Of a stretch of 13,661 bases of DNA, positions 7,001 to 12,874 are shown in pieces. This stretch comes from Asaia bogorensis (GTDB taxonomy: Bacteria; Pseudomonadota; Alphaproteobacteria; Acetobacterales; Acetobacteraceae). The notes under the pieces were generated by a model. The model was not told where the DNA came from, made no database searches, and saw nothing but the letters and a program-made list of their open reading frames with translations. The stretch lies in assembly GCA_945873675.1 (NCBI GenBank), contig CAMCEP010000050.1:1-13661 (forward strand), in the 5' to 3' direction. Position numbers and translations under genes: made by a program. How positions within the stretch are numbered: the stretch's first letter is position 1; every line of letters starts with the position of its first letter.

Positions 7001-7030
7001 ATTCAATCAGGGGGAATGTGGCACTGTCAG
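7001..7030 (-). promoter_or_regulatory. Candidate sigma-70 promoter of ribA
   Basis: On the minus strand, CTGACA (7025-7030, five of six matches to TTGACA), an 18-base spacer and TTGAAT (7001-7006, four of six matches to TATAAT) point at ribA. Transcription would start near 6994. I looked for an FMN riboswitch in the rest of the 7007-7202 spacer and saw none of its conserved blocks. Seen in sequence; activity inferred. Confidence 0.4.
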
Positions 7031-7202
7031 GGCGCTTTACGAGCCCCCCTCCCGCAGGCTGGTTTTTGCCTATTCCGATCAAACTCCCGTGAGGAGTGGC
7101 TTGCGCAAGGATTGGCCAAGGTGGCATTGTCTGCGCGGGGGCATAACGACGTTGTCGCGGACATCGCGCAGCGCAACACGTGAAAAAAGAGGTTTGCTGT
7201 TC

Positions 7203-7982
7203 ATGACTTCCCCGCATCCAATCCTGATTGTTGATGATAATGACGCGCTGCGGGCAAGCCTCGCGGAACAATTGGCTTTTGAAGGTGAGTTCGCCGCGAC
7301 CGGCGCGGCAAGCCTTGCCGATGCTGAAGCCCTGCTGCGCGCTGATGGTGCGCGTTTTGATGCCATTCTGCTCGATCTTGGCATGCCGGATGGGCATGGG
7401 CGGGATTTCTGCGTAAAGCTTCGCCGGGCCGGCCTGCGTATGCCCATCATCATGCTGACCGGTGCGGATGGGGAACAGGATGTGGTGCGCTGTCTGGATG
7501 CGGGCGCGAATGACTACATCGCCAAGCCCTTTCGGGTGCAGGAATTGCTGGCACGGCTGCGCGCGCAAATCCGGATTTTTGAAGGTAGCGAAGACGCTGT
7601 CTTCACCATTGGCCCCTATGATTTCCGGCCAGCGGCCAAGCTGTTGCAAGACCCCAAGCGCAACCGGAAGATCAGGCTGACGGAAAAAGAAACCGCGATC
7701 CTGAAATTCCTCTACCGCGCCGGCGGCAGGTCGGTATCACGGCAAATCCTGCTGACCAAGGTTTGGGGCTATAACAGCCACGTCACCACCCATACGCTGG
7801 AAACCCACATCTATCGCCTACGCCAGAAGATCGAACCCAACCCGGCGGAAGCGCGGATTTTGCTGACGGAAGGCGGTGGCTACCGCTTGGCCATGGGCGA
7901 TGCGGAACATGCGGACGCGGAGCAGGCAGATATGCTCCCGCTGCGCCGCCCCGCAGCGGCCATGGCATCCATGAGGTCCTGA
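7203..7982 (+). CDS. OmpR/PhoB-type response regulator
   Basis: A 259-residue two-component regulator. The receiver domain (about 6-122) has the acidic pocket Asp11-Asp12, phosphoacceptor Asp58 (LLDLGMPDG), Thr86 (MLTGAD) and Lys108 (AKPF), all intact. A winged-helix DNA-binding domain follows (about 133-230), with the recognition-helix region VTTHTLETHIYRLRQKI (194-210) and the closing wing GGGYRLA (224-230). A 29-residue Ala/Met-rich tail follows. The ATG has GAGG about 10 bases upstream. The frame stays open upstream to a GTG at 7089, but that extension (RKDWPRWHCLRGG...) is unlike a receiver, which normally starts a few residues before the strand ILIVDD. No histidine kinase lies in the window. 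Divergent transcription from ribA makes the shared spacer a possible target for it, which is inference only. Confidence 0.92.
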   Translation: MTSPHPILIVDDNDALRASLAEQLAFEGEFAATGAASLADAEALLRADGARFDAILLDLGMPDGHGRDFCVKLRRAGLRMPIIMLTGADGEQDVVRCLDAGANDYIAKPFRVQELLARLRAQIRIFEGSEDAVFTIGPYDFRPAAKLLQDPKRNRKIRLTEKETAILKFLYRAGGRSVSRQILLTKVWGYNSHVTTHTLETHIYRLRQKIEPNPAEARILLTEGGGYRLAMGDAEHADAEQADMLPLRRPAAAMASMRS

Positions 7983-7986
7983 CGCC

Positions 7987-8003
7987 GGGGCTTTCGCCCC
8001 TTT
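7987..8003 (+). terminator. Terminator hairpin after the response regulator
   Basis: GGGGC (7987-7991) pairs with GCCCC (7996-8000) around the loop TTTC, followed by TTT. It sits 4 bases after the regulator's stop and touches the stop of the opposing phosphatase gene. The T-tract is short, but position and stem strength support termination on the plus strand. Confidence 0.6.
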
Positions 8004-8563
8004 CAGTGCTTCCAGGTGATTTCGGCGGGTGGGGCTTCGGTTGGGTCCACCCGCAGCATTTGGCCATTCATGACGCTTTTGCCCGTGAAGGCCAGGATGA
8101 AGCCCCAGTGGGAGACCACGAGCGTATGGGACCAATCCTGCAAAGCGGCCATTTCGGCGCGGAATAGCTGGGCGCGATCAATCACCTGATCGGCGGGTTC
8201 TTCCACGGGCGGCCACCAGATTTCATCTATATGGTCCAGCACCACATGAGGGAAATCGAGGCGCAATTCAGTGACGGGCCGGCCGATATCACAGGTGAAG
8301 GCATAGCGTTCCCGCACCGTTGGCGTCACGGTCAACGGCAGATTAAGGCGCCGCGCCACCGGCAGGGCGGTCTGCAAAGCGCGGGTGTAGGGGGAGACGA
8401 TGATGCGCCTGATCCCCTCATGTGCCAGCGCTTCTGCAGCTTCTTCCGCCTGAGTCTCGCCAAGCGGAGTCAGCTTGGGGTCAATAATCCCTGGATCTTT
8501 GCGGGTTTGGGTGAAAAGCAGGTTGAATTCGCTTTGCCCGTGCCGAAGCAGAATCACATTCAT
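8003..8563 (-). CDS. Histidine phosphatase (phosphoglycerate-mutase-like) family protein
   Basis: A 186-residue phosphatase or mutase of the RHG family, which forms a phosphohistidine intermediate. Motifs present: Arg7-His8 in LLRHGQSEFN (nucleophile), Arg61 in SPYTRALQT, Glu85 in VRERYAF, and the second catalytic His152 in VVSHWGF. The substrate cannot be assigned; members act on sugar phosphates, nucleotides or phosphoproteins. MNVILLRHG is the typical N-terminus and has AAGGG just upstream. The frame also runs open up to 8722, but that stretch is unlike the family and overlaps the next gene's promoter. The gene converges on the response regulator and diverges from the TimA-like gene over a 170-bp spacer holding a terminator-like hairpin and a promoter. 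Confidence 0.9.
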   Translation of the reverse strand: MNVILLRHGQSEFNLLFTQTRKDPGIIDPKLTPLGETQAEEAAEALAHEGIRRIIVSPYTRALQTALPVARRLNLPLTVTPTVRERYAFTCDIGRPVTELRLDFPHVVLDHIDEIWWPPVEEPADQVIDRAQLFRAEMAALQDWSHTLVVSHWGFILAFTGKSVMNGQMLRVDPTEAPPAEITWKH

Positions 8564-8592
8564 CACCCTTGTTTGAACGGTGTTTGGTCTAG

Positions 8593-8628
8593 CGAGGCCG
8601 TCGGCTGGCCGCAACCGGCCTCGTTTTT
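8593..8628 (+). terminator. Terminator-like hairpin with T5 tail, no sense gene upstream
   Basis: CGAGGCCG (8593-8600) pairs perfectly with CGGCCTCG (8616-8623); the 15-base loop can form an inner 3-bp stem (CGG/CCG). TTTTT follows at 8624-8628, so the element is oriented as a plus-strand intrinsic terminator. The only DNA before it on that strand is antisense to the phosphatase gene. On the minus strand the same hairpin would lie in the phosphatase 5' leader. Confidence 0.5.
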
Positions 8629-8684
8629 GGGCAATCGCCAGGGTGCTCAGGCGCTTCCGCTGTTGCTTTGGCATAAGCGAAGCG

Positions 8685-8720
8685 TTGCCCTGGGGCCTAT
8701 GGCACCCTAGATTAGGTGCC
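8685..8720 (+). promoter_or_regulatory. Candidate promoter and overlapping palindrome of the TimA-like gene
   Basis: TTGCCC (8685-8690), a 17-base spacer and TAGATT (8708-8713) form a plausible sigma-70 promoter with each box matching four of six bases. The -10 box lies inside an inverted repeat: GGCACC (8701-8706) with GGTGCC (8715-8720), and the inner CCTA-GAT-TAGG. Start of transcription near 8720 would give a short leader holding the Shine-Dalgarno. The palindrome is a good operator candidate; no regulator is identified. Confidence 0.45.
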
Positions 8721-8726
8721 AAGGAG
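8721..8726 (+). promoter_or_regulatory. Shine-Dalgarno AAGGAG of the TimA-like gene
   Basis: AAGGAG with 7 bases to the ATG at 8734. It decides against the in-frame GTG at 8716, which would put this site inside the coding region. Confidence 0.8.
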
Positions 8727-8733
8727 CAAAAAC

Positions 8734-9399
8734 ATGGGTGGCTTGCCGATAGATCTGATTCTCTTCGCGATGGTTGCGGCCTTTTTGGTGCTGCGGCTGC
8801 GGAGCGTGCTTGGCCGCCGGACGGGGTTTGAGCGTCAGGCTCAGCCCGAAGCCGCGCCGGTGCCGGCTGCGCGTGGCCCCGCGACCGAGGTCGAGATTGG
8901 CGCCAAGCCGGCCCAGGGCGGTTCGCGGCGTGTCATTCCTGATCCGCGCAGCCCAGTGGGTGAGGCGTTGATGCAGATCCAGAAGCGGGACCGCAGTTTT
9001 GATCCGAACCGTTTTCTGGATGGGGCGGAAACAGCCTTTGGCATGATTGTGGAGGCCTTTGCCCGTGGTGATCGCGCCGCCCTGAAGCCCCTTTTGTCTG
9101 AGGAGGCTTATGCCGGTTTCGATCAGGCGATTTCCGCGCGTGAGGCTGCAGGTGAGTCGCAGCGCACTGAATTGCGCAATGTCGAGGAAAGCGGGATTGA
9201 AGCCGCTGAGTTGCGTGGCAGTGTTGCCGAAATCACCGTGCGCTTGGTAACGGATCAGATCAATCTGGTGCAGGCGCGTGATGGTTCGATAGTTTCCGGT
9301 GCGGAAGCGGTGACGGAATTGACCGATGTCTGGACCTTCCAGCGTGACCTGGCCAATGCCGACCCAACATGGCGCTTGGTCGGCAGCACCGCAGCCTAA
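8734..9399 (+). CDS. Tim44/TimA-family membrane-anchored adaptor-like protein
   Basis: A 221-residue protein with one N-terminal membrane helix (about 5-21, IDLILFAMVAAFLVLRL), then the LRSVLGRRTGFE stretch typical of alphaproteobacterial TimA, a Pro/Ala-rich linker (about 36-75) and a C-terminal Tim44-like domain (about 88-221) ending DPTWRLVGSTAA. The mitochondrial Tim44 domain tethers the import motor to the inner membrane; bacterial members are thought to be membrane-bound adaptors, with no settled function. The domain should face the cytoplasm if the short N-terminus is outside. The start is fixed by a strong Shine-Dalgarno. In many alphaproteobacteria this gene lies near fxsA, secB or mltA; here it is next to a phosphatase and a large vWA-like membrane protein instead. 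Confidence 0.85.
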   Translation: MGGLPIDLILFAMVAAFLVLRLRSVLGRRTGFERQAQPEAAPVPAARGPATEVEIGAKPAQGGSRRVIPDPRSPVGEALMQIQKRDRSFDPNRFLDGAETAFGMIVEAFARGDRAALKPLLSEEAYAGFDQAISAREAAGESQRTELRNVEESGIEAAELRGSVAEITVRLVTDQINLVQARDGSIVSGAEAVTELTDVWTFQRDLANADPTWRLVGSTAA

Positions 9400-9414
9400 T
9401 CTCGTGCCCGTCTC

Positions 9415-9530
9415 GGCGGGGTCCGGGGTAACCCGCCTTGGTTCGGCGCGCAGCCGCCACACCAACCCTGCGCGCAGGGCTGGCTTTGGCCAGCCGGCAC
9501 CCCGGCAGGGGCTCGGGGGCAGCGCCCCCG
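9415..9530. repeat. Intergenic cluster of hairpins before the 692-residue membrane protein gene
   Basis: The 138-base spacer 9400-9537 is packed with inverted repeats: GGCGGG/CCCGCC (9415-9420 with 9432-9437); the perfect palindrome CCCTGCGCGCAGGG (9466-9479); GGCTGGC/GCCAGCC (9478-9484 with 9489-9495, loop TTTG); GCCGG/CCGGC (9493-9497 with 9502-9506); and CGGGGGC/GCCCCCG (9514-9520 with 9524-9530, loop AGC). None is followed by a T-run. GC-rich palindromes of this kind are often repetitive extragenic elements, but a second copy is not in the window, so that reading is inference. Confidence 0.5.
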
Positions 9531-9537
9531 ATATCTC

Positions 9538-11616
9538 ATGACTCAGCACCTGGCCTATTTGGATTTTCTGCCGCGCCTCCCGCTTTGGTTGCTTGCGCTT
9601 TTCGCGTCCCTTGCCCTGATATTTCTTGCCTATGGCTTTTATCAGCGCGCCCGCGGCATTTGGTGGCGCGCGCTGGCGGTGGTGATCCTGCTGGGGGCGC
9701 TCTGCAATCCGCGCTTGCTGCGCGAAGAACGCGAAACCCGCCCCGATATAGCGATCCTGGCCGTTGATCGCAGTGACAGTACGCAGATTGCTGATCGGGC
9801 TGAGCGCATCGCCGCGGCGCGTACCGCCTTGGAAGCGCGGGCTGCGCGCCTGCCCGCGCTCGATTTGCGGGTGGTGGAGGTGCCGGAAGCTGGCCAGCGT
9901 GGCACGGCGCTGTTTTCGGCGCTCGGGGCGGCCTTGGCGGATGTGCCGCGGGCGCGGCTGGCGGGCGTCATCGCGCTGACCGATGGCCAGGTGCATGACG
10001 CGCCGGCGCTGCTGCCCTTTGATGCGCCTTTTCATGTGCTGCTGCCTGGCCGCGCTGGGGAGGTTGATCGGCGCCTGCGCCTGGTTTCCGCCCCTGGATT
10101 TGGCATTGTTGGCCAGCAGGTCGAATTGCGCGTGGTGATTGAGGATTTGGGGGCGCCGGCTGGTGGCAATGCCGGGCTGATCATCCGCCGCGATGGCGGT
10201 GCTGCGCGGCGTGAGGAAATTCCCATTGGTCGAGAGCACGCCATTTCCGTGCCAGTGGCCCGCGGCGGGCCCATGGTGATTGAGTTGGAGGCAGAGCCGC
10301 GCGCGGGCGAGGTAAGCCCGCTCAATAACCGCCAGGTGGTCACGGTAAATGGTGTGCGGGATCGGCTGCGCGTGCTGCTGGTTTCCGGTGAGCCGCATGC
10401 CGGCGAACGCGCCTGGCGGCGCTTGCTGAAGGCCGATCCGAATGTGGATCTGGTGCATTTCACCATTCTGCGCCCGCCGGAGAAGGATGATCTGACGCCG
10501 CTCAATGAATTGGCGCTGATCGCCTTTCCGGTGCGTGAGCTGTTCCAGGTGAAGCTGCGCGAGTTTGATTTGATTGTGTTTGACCGCTTCACCAATCGCG
10601 GCCTGTTGCCGCCCACTTATATGCGCAACATTGCCGATCACGTGCGCGCGGGTGGGGCGTTGTTGATGAGTGTCGGGCCGGAATTTGCGGGGCCGGCATC
10701 CCTCGCTTTCACGCCGCTGTCACAAGTATTGCCCGCGCGGCCGATTGGGCGCGGCGCGGGGGTGGAGGAAGCGCCGTTCCGCCCACGCATCAGTGCGCTT
10801 GGCGCGCGGCATCCGGTGACGGAGGCGCTGGTGGGCGCCAATACCGCGGCGGCCGAGGCAAGCTGGGGCCGCTGGTATCGCTGGCTGCGGGGTGAGGCGC
10901 GGGGTGGCGTGGCAGTGATGGAAAGCCCCGAAGGCTCGCCCCTGCTGGTGTTGGATCGTGTCGGCGAAGGGCGCGTTGCTTTGCTGATGTCAGATCACAT
11001 CTGGCTATGGGGGCGCGGGCATGATGGCGGCGGCCCGCAGGAAGACTTGCTGCGCCGTATCGCCCATTGGCTGATGCGCGAAACCACGTTGGAAGAGGAA
11101 GACCTGACCGCGCGGATTGAAGCGGGGCGGATGGCGATTGCGCGCCGCAGCCTGGAAGCGGCACCAGCGCCTGAAGTGACCATCACCGCGCCCGATGGCA
11201 CGCGCAGCACTGCGCGGCTGGAAGAAGCGGGTGGCGGGCGCTCGGTTGCCGATGTCGCCGCGCGCATGCCGGGGGTTTGGCAGGTGGGCGATGGCAAGCG
11301 CGTGGCTTTTGCGGCCGCCGCAGTTGCCAATCCTTTGGAAATTGCTGATCTGCGCGCGGATGGCGAAAAGCTGCGCCCGCTGGTGCAGGGCCGCGGCGCG
11401 CTGCGTTGGCTGGGGCAGGAAGCGGCGCCCGCGCTGCCCGAATTGCGCATGGTGCCGACAGGGCGTGACTTCGCAGGTGCAGGCTGGATTGGGCTACGCC
11501 GCAATGCGGATCACAGCGTGATCAGCGTTTCCGCCCTGCCGCTACTGCCGCCTTGGTTGGCGCTGTTGCTATTGCTCGGCACCGTAGTGCTGGCCTGGCG
11601 GCAGGAAGGGCGCTGA
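9538..11616 (+). CDS. Membrane protein with vWA-like and inactive GATase1-like domains
   Basis: A 692-residue inner-membrane protein. Two N-terminal helices (about 15-35 and 41-57) and one at the C-terminus (about 667-687) flank a large domain that should be periplasmic or cytoplasmic as one unit. Residues about 70-170 look like a von Willebrand A domain with an apparently intact metal site: Asp77-x-Ser79-x-Ser81 (AVDRSDST), a Thr near 123 and Asp149 (ALTDG). From about 275 to 515 there is a class I glutamine-amidotransferase-like fold (RVLLVSGEPHAGER; LIVFDRF; GGALLMSVG), but no nucleophilic Cys is seen at the expected elbow (DRF, 349-351), so it is probably not an amidase. Homologues usually sit with MoxR ATPase, DUF58 and BatA/DUF4159 genes; none is here. 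The ATG has no Shine-Dalgarno, and a strong hairpin ends 7 bases upstream. Exact role unknown. Confidence 0.85.
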   Translation: MTQHLAYLDFLPRLPLWLLALFASLALIFLAYGFYQRARGIWWRALAVVILLGALCNPRLLREERETRPDIAILAVDRSDSTQIADRAERIAAARTALEARAARLPALDLRVVEVPEAGQRGTALFSALGAALADVPRARLAGVIALTDGQVHDAPALLPFDAPFHVLLPGRAGEVDRRLRLVSAPGFGIVGQQVELRVVIEDLGAPAGGNAGLIIRRDGGAARREEIPIGREHAISVPVARGGPMVIELEAEPRAGEVSPLNNRQVVTVNGVRDRLRVLLVSGEPHAGERAWRRLLKADPNVDLVHFTILRPPEKDDLTPLNELALIAFPVRELFQVKLREFDLIVFDRFTNRGLLPPTYMRNIADHVRAGGALLMSVGPEFAGPASLAFTPLSQVLPARPIGRGAGVEEAPFRPRISALGARHPVTEALVGANTAAAEASWGRWYRWLRGEARGGVAVMESPEGSPLLVLDRVGEGRVALLMSDHIWLWGRGHDGGGPQEDLLRRIAHWLMRETTLEEEDLTARIEAGRMAIARRSLEAAPAPEVTITAPDGTRSTARLEEAGGGRSVADVAARMPGVWQVGDGKRVAFAAAAVANPLEIADLRADGEKLRPLVQGRGALRWLGQEAAPALPELRMVPTGRDFAGAGWIGLRRNADHSVISVSALPLLPPWLALLLLLGTVVLAWRQEGR

Positions 11617-11618
11617 TA

Positions 11619-11664
11619 CGTATCCCGTGAATATTCGTTCACCGGATACGCACTAAAGTTTTTT
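11619..11664 (+). terminator. Hairpin with downstream T6, terminator of the 692-residue protein gene
   Basis: CGTATCC (11619-11625) pairs with GGATACG (11644-11650), and after a C-C mismatch GTGAA (11627-11631) pairs with TTCAC (11638-11642) around a 6-base loop. It begins 2 bases after the stop codon. A run of six T lies at 11659-11664, eight bases past the stem, farther than in a classic terminator. Confidence 0.55.
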
Positions 11665-11739
11665 GGTCGTATTTTCCGAGCCGCCAAGTGTTTCCACTTG
11701 GCTTGAAAATACTCCGAGCAGCACCCTTTTGACTTAGTG
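11651..11739. repeat. Nested inverted-repeat element between the membrane gene and minE
   Basis: Three stems share one axis: an outer CACTAA(A)G / CTTAGTG (11651-11658 with 11733-11739, one bulged A), a middle GTATTTTC / GAAAATAC (11669-11676 with 11705-11712, 8 bp) and an inner GCCAAGTG / CACTTGGC (11683-11690 with 11695-11702, 8 bp, loop TTTC). TCCGAGC occurs twice, at 11675-11681 and 11713-11719. The region is AT-rich compared with its surroundings. It could be a bidirectional terminator, a structured RNA or a small palindromic element; no T-run follows the stems on the minus strand. Confidence 0.55.
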
Positions 11740-12021
11740 TTACCGCGCCGACGCTACCCGCATCGCGGAAGGTGCGGGCAGTTCAATCTCGATCTCAAGC
11801 GTGGACATATCCCCGCCGCGATCGAGATGCACATTCACCTTGCTGGGATCAATCGCGACATAGCGTGCGACAACCGCCACCAATTCCTGTTGGAGCTTCG
11901 GCAGAAAATCCTCTCGATTGCGGCCAATGCGCTCATGCGCCAGCACAATCTGAAGCCTTTCCTTGGCGGCAACGGCGCTAACATCCTTGCGTCGGCCACG
12001 GAAGAAATCGAGCCAGGACAT
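11740..12021 (-). CDS. minE: Cell division topological specificity factor MinE
   Basis: A 93-residue MinE (E. coli 88). The N-terminal membrane-targeting stretch MSWLDFF is followed by the anti-MinCD helix region with KERLQIVLAHER (20-31) and the dimerising topological domain (about 32-82: DFLPKLQQELVAVVARYV, then LEIEIELP). MinE binds membrane-bound MinD, stimulates its ATPase and drives pole-to-pole oscillation that keeps the division inhibitor MinC away from mid-cell. The minE ATG overlaps the minD stop by one base (TAATG), which suggests translational coupling, and its Shine-Dalgarno GGGAGG lies inside the end of minD. It is the last gene of minCDE, and its stop abuts the inverted-repeat element. 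Confidence 0.96.
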   Translation of the reverse strand: MSWLDFFRGRRKDVSAVAAKERLQIVLAHERIGRNREDFLPKLQQELVAVVARYVAIDPSKVNVHLDRGGDMSTLEIEIELPAPSAMRVASAR

Positions 12022-12839
12022 TACGCGGCCCTCCCACCAAATAGACGCCGGAACAGGCCCTTGCGTTCCGCTTCCAGGAAGCGATGCGGCACATCTTCAC
12101 CCAGGAAGCGGGAAACCGCATCGGCATAGGCCTGGCCGGCATTGCTTTCATTATCCATGATCACCGGCGTGCCGGTATTGGAAGCGCGCAGCACGCTTTC
12201 GCTTTCCGGAATCACACCAAGCAGCGGGATGGCGAGGATTTCGCGAATATCATCCAGCTTGAGCATTTCGCCCTTTTCCACGCGGTTCGGGTCAAAACGC
12301 GTCACCAGCAGATGTTCCTTCACCGGGTCGCGCTTTTCTTCGGCGCGCTTGGATTTGGATTGCAGCACGCCAAGAATGCGGTCTGAATCGCGCACCGATG
12401 ACACTTCCGGGTTCGTCACCACAATCGCCTGATCGGCAAAATACAGCGCAAGCAGCGCGCCTTTTTCGATCCCCGCCGGGCTGTCGCACAGAATGTAATC
12501 GAATTCCTTCGACAATTCCTCGATGATCTTCGCAACCCCTTCCTTCGTCAGCGTATCCTTATCCTTGGTCTGGGACGCCGGCAGGATGGAAAGGGATTCA
12601 ACCCGCTTGTCGCGGATCAGCGCCTGGCTCAGCCGCGCCTCACCCTGAATAACATTGATGATGTCGAACACCACGCGCCTTTCGACACCCATAATGAGGT
12701 CGAGATTGCGCAAGCCCACATCGAAATCAATCACCACCGTCTTCTTGCCGCGCTGGGCAAGGCCGGTTGCGAAGGCGGCGCTTGATGTCGTCTTGCCGAC
12801 GCCGCCCTTGCCTGATGTCACCACGATAACCTGAGCCAT
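12021..12839 (-). CDS. minD: Septum site-determining ATPase MinD
   Basis: A 272-residue ParA/MinD-family ATPase. The deviant Walker A KGGVGKTT (11-18) has signature Lys11 and Lys16; the switch I Asp40 lies in DFDVGLRNLDLIMG, the Walker B-type region is CDSPAGIE (118-125), and Asp152 in SSVRDSDRILG matches the E. coli residue used in MinC/MinE binding. The C-terminal amphipathic helix (about 254-268, LEAERKGLFRRLFGG) anchors the ATP-bound dimer to the inner membrane. MinD recruits MinC, and MinE displaces it. GGGAGG, 8 bases before the ATG, is the ribosome binding site. It lies 35 bases after minC and overlaps minE by one base. Confidence 0.97.
   Translation of the reverse strand: MAQVIVVTSGKGGVGKTTSSAAFATGLAQRGKKTVVIDFDVGLRNLDLIMGVERRVVFDIINVIQGEARLSQALIRDKRVESLSILPASQTKDKDTLTKEGVAKIIEELSKEFDYILCDSPAGIEKGALLALYFADQAIVVTNPEVSSVRDSDRILGVLQSKSKRAEEKRDPVKEHLLVTRFDPNRVEKGEMLKLDDIREILAIPLLGVIPESESVLRASNTGTPVIMDNESNAGQAYADAVSRFLGEDVPHRFLEAERKGLFRRLFGGRAA
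12030..12035 (-). promoter_or_regulatory. minE Shine-Dalgarno inside minD
   Basis: Minus-strand GGGAGG with 8 bases to the minE ATG, located within the last codons of minD. It has the same sequence and spacing as the minD site, consistent with matched translation of the two proteins. Confidence 0.7.
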
Positions 12840-12847
12840 ATCCTCTG

Positions 12848-12853
12848 CCTCCC
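12848..12853 (-). promoter_or_regulatory. minD Shine-Dalgarno
   Basis: Minus-strand GGGAGG with 8 bases to the minD ATG, in the 35-base minC-minD gap. It supports the start at 12839. Confidence 0.75.
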
Positions 12854-12874
12854 TAAGACTTTAATGCATCGCGA

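Noticed and set aside
7089..7202. Longer N-terminus for the response regulator from GTG 7089
   Set aside because: Receiver domains begin a few residues before the first strand ILIVDD; the extension has no receiver features, and the ATG at 7203 has a usable ribosome site.
7007..7202. FMN riboswitch upstream of ribA
   Set aside because: The conserved blocks of the RFN element were not seen on the minus strand of this spacer, and the candidate promoter lies only about 20 bases from the start, leaving no room for it.
8564..8722. Longer N-terminus for the histidine phosphatase, starting at 8722
   Set aside because: The added 53 residues are basic and unlike the family, and MNVILLRHG with AAGGG upstream is the normal N-terminus. 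The extension also covers the divergent timA promoter.
8707..10641. A 644-codon open frame on the minus strand
   Set aside because: It is antisense to the TimA-like gene and most of the vWA-like gene, is rich in His, Gln, Arg and Gly without any recognisable motif, and both sense genes show clear domains. Long shadow frames are expected at this GC content.
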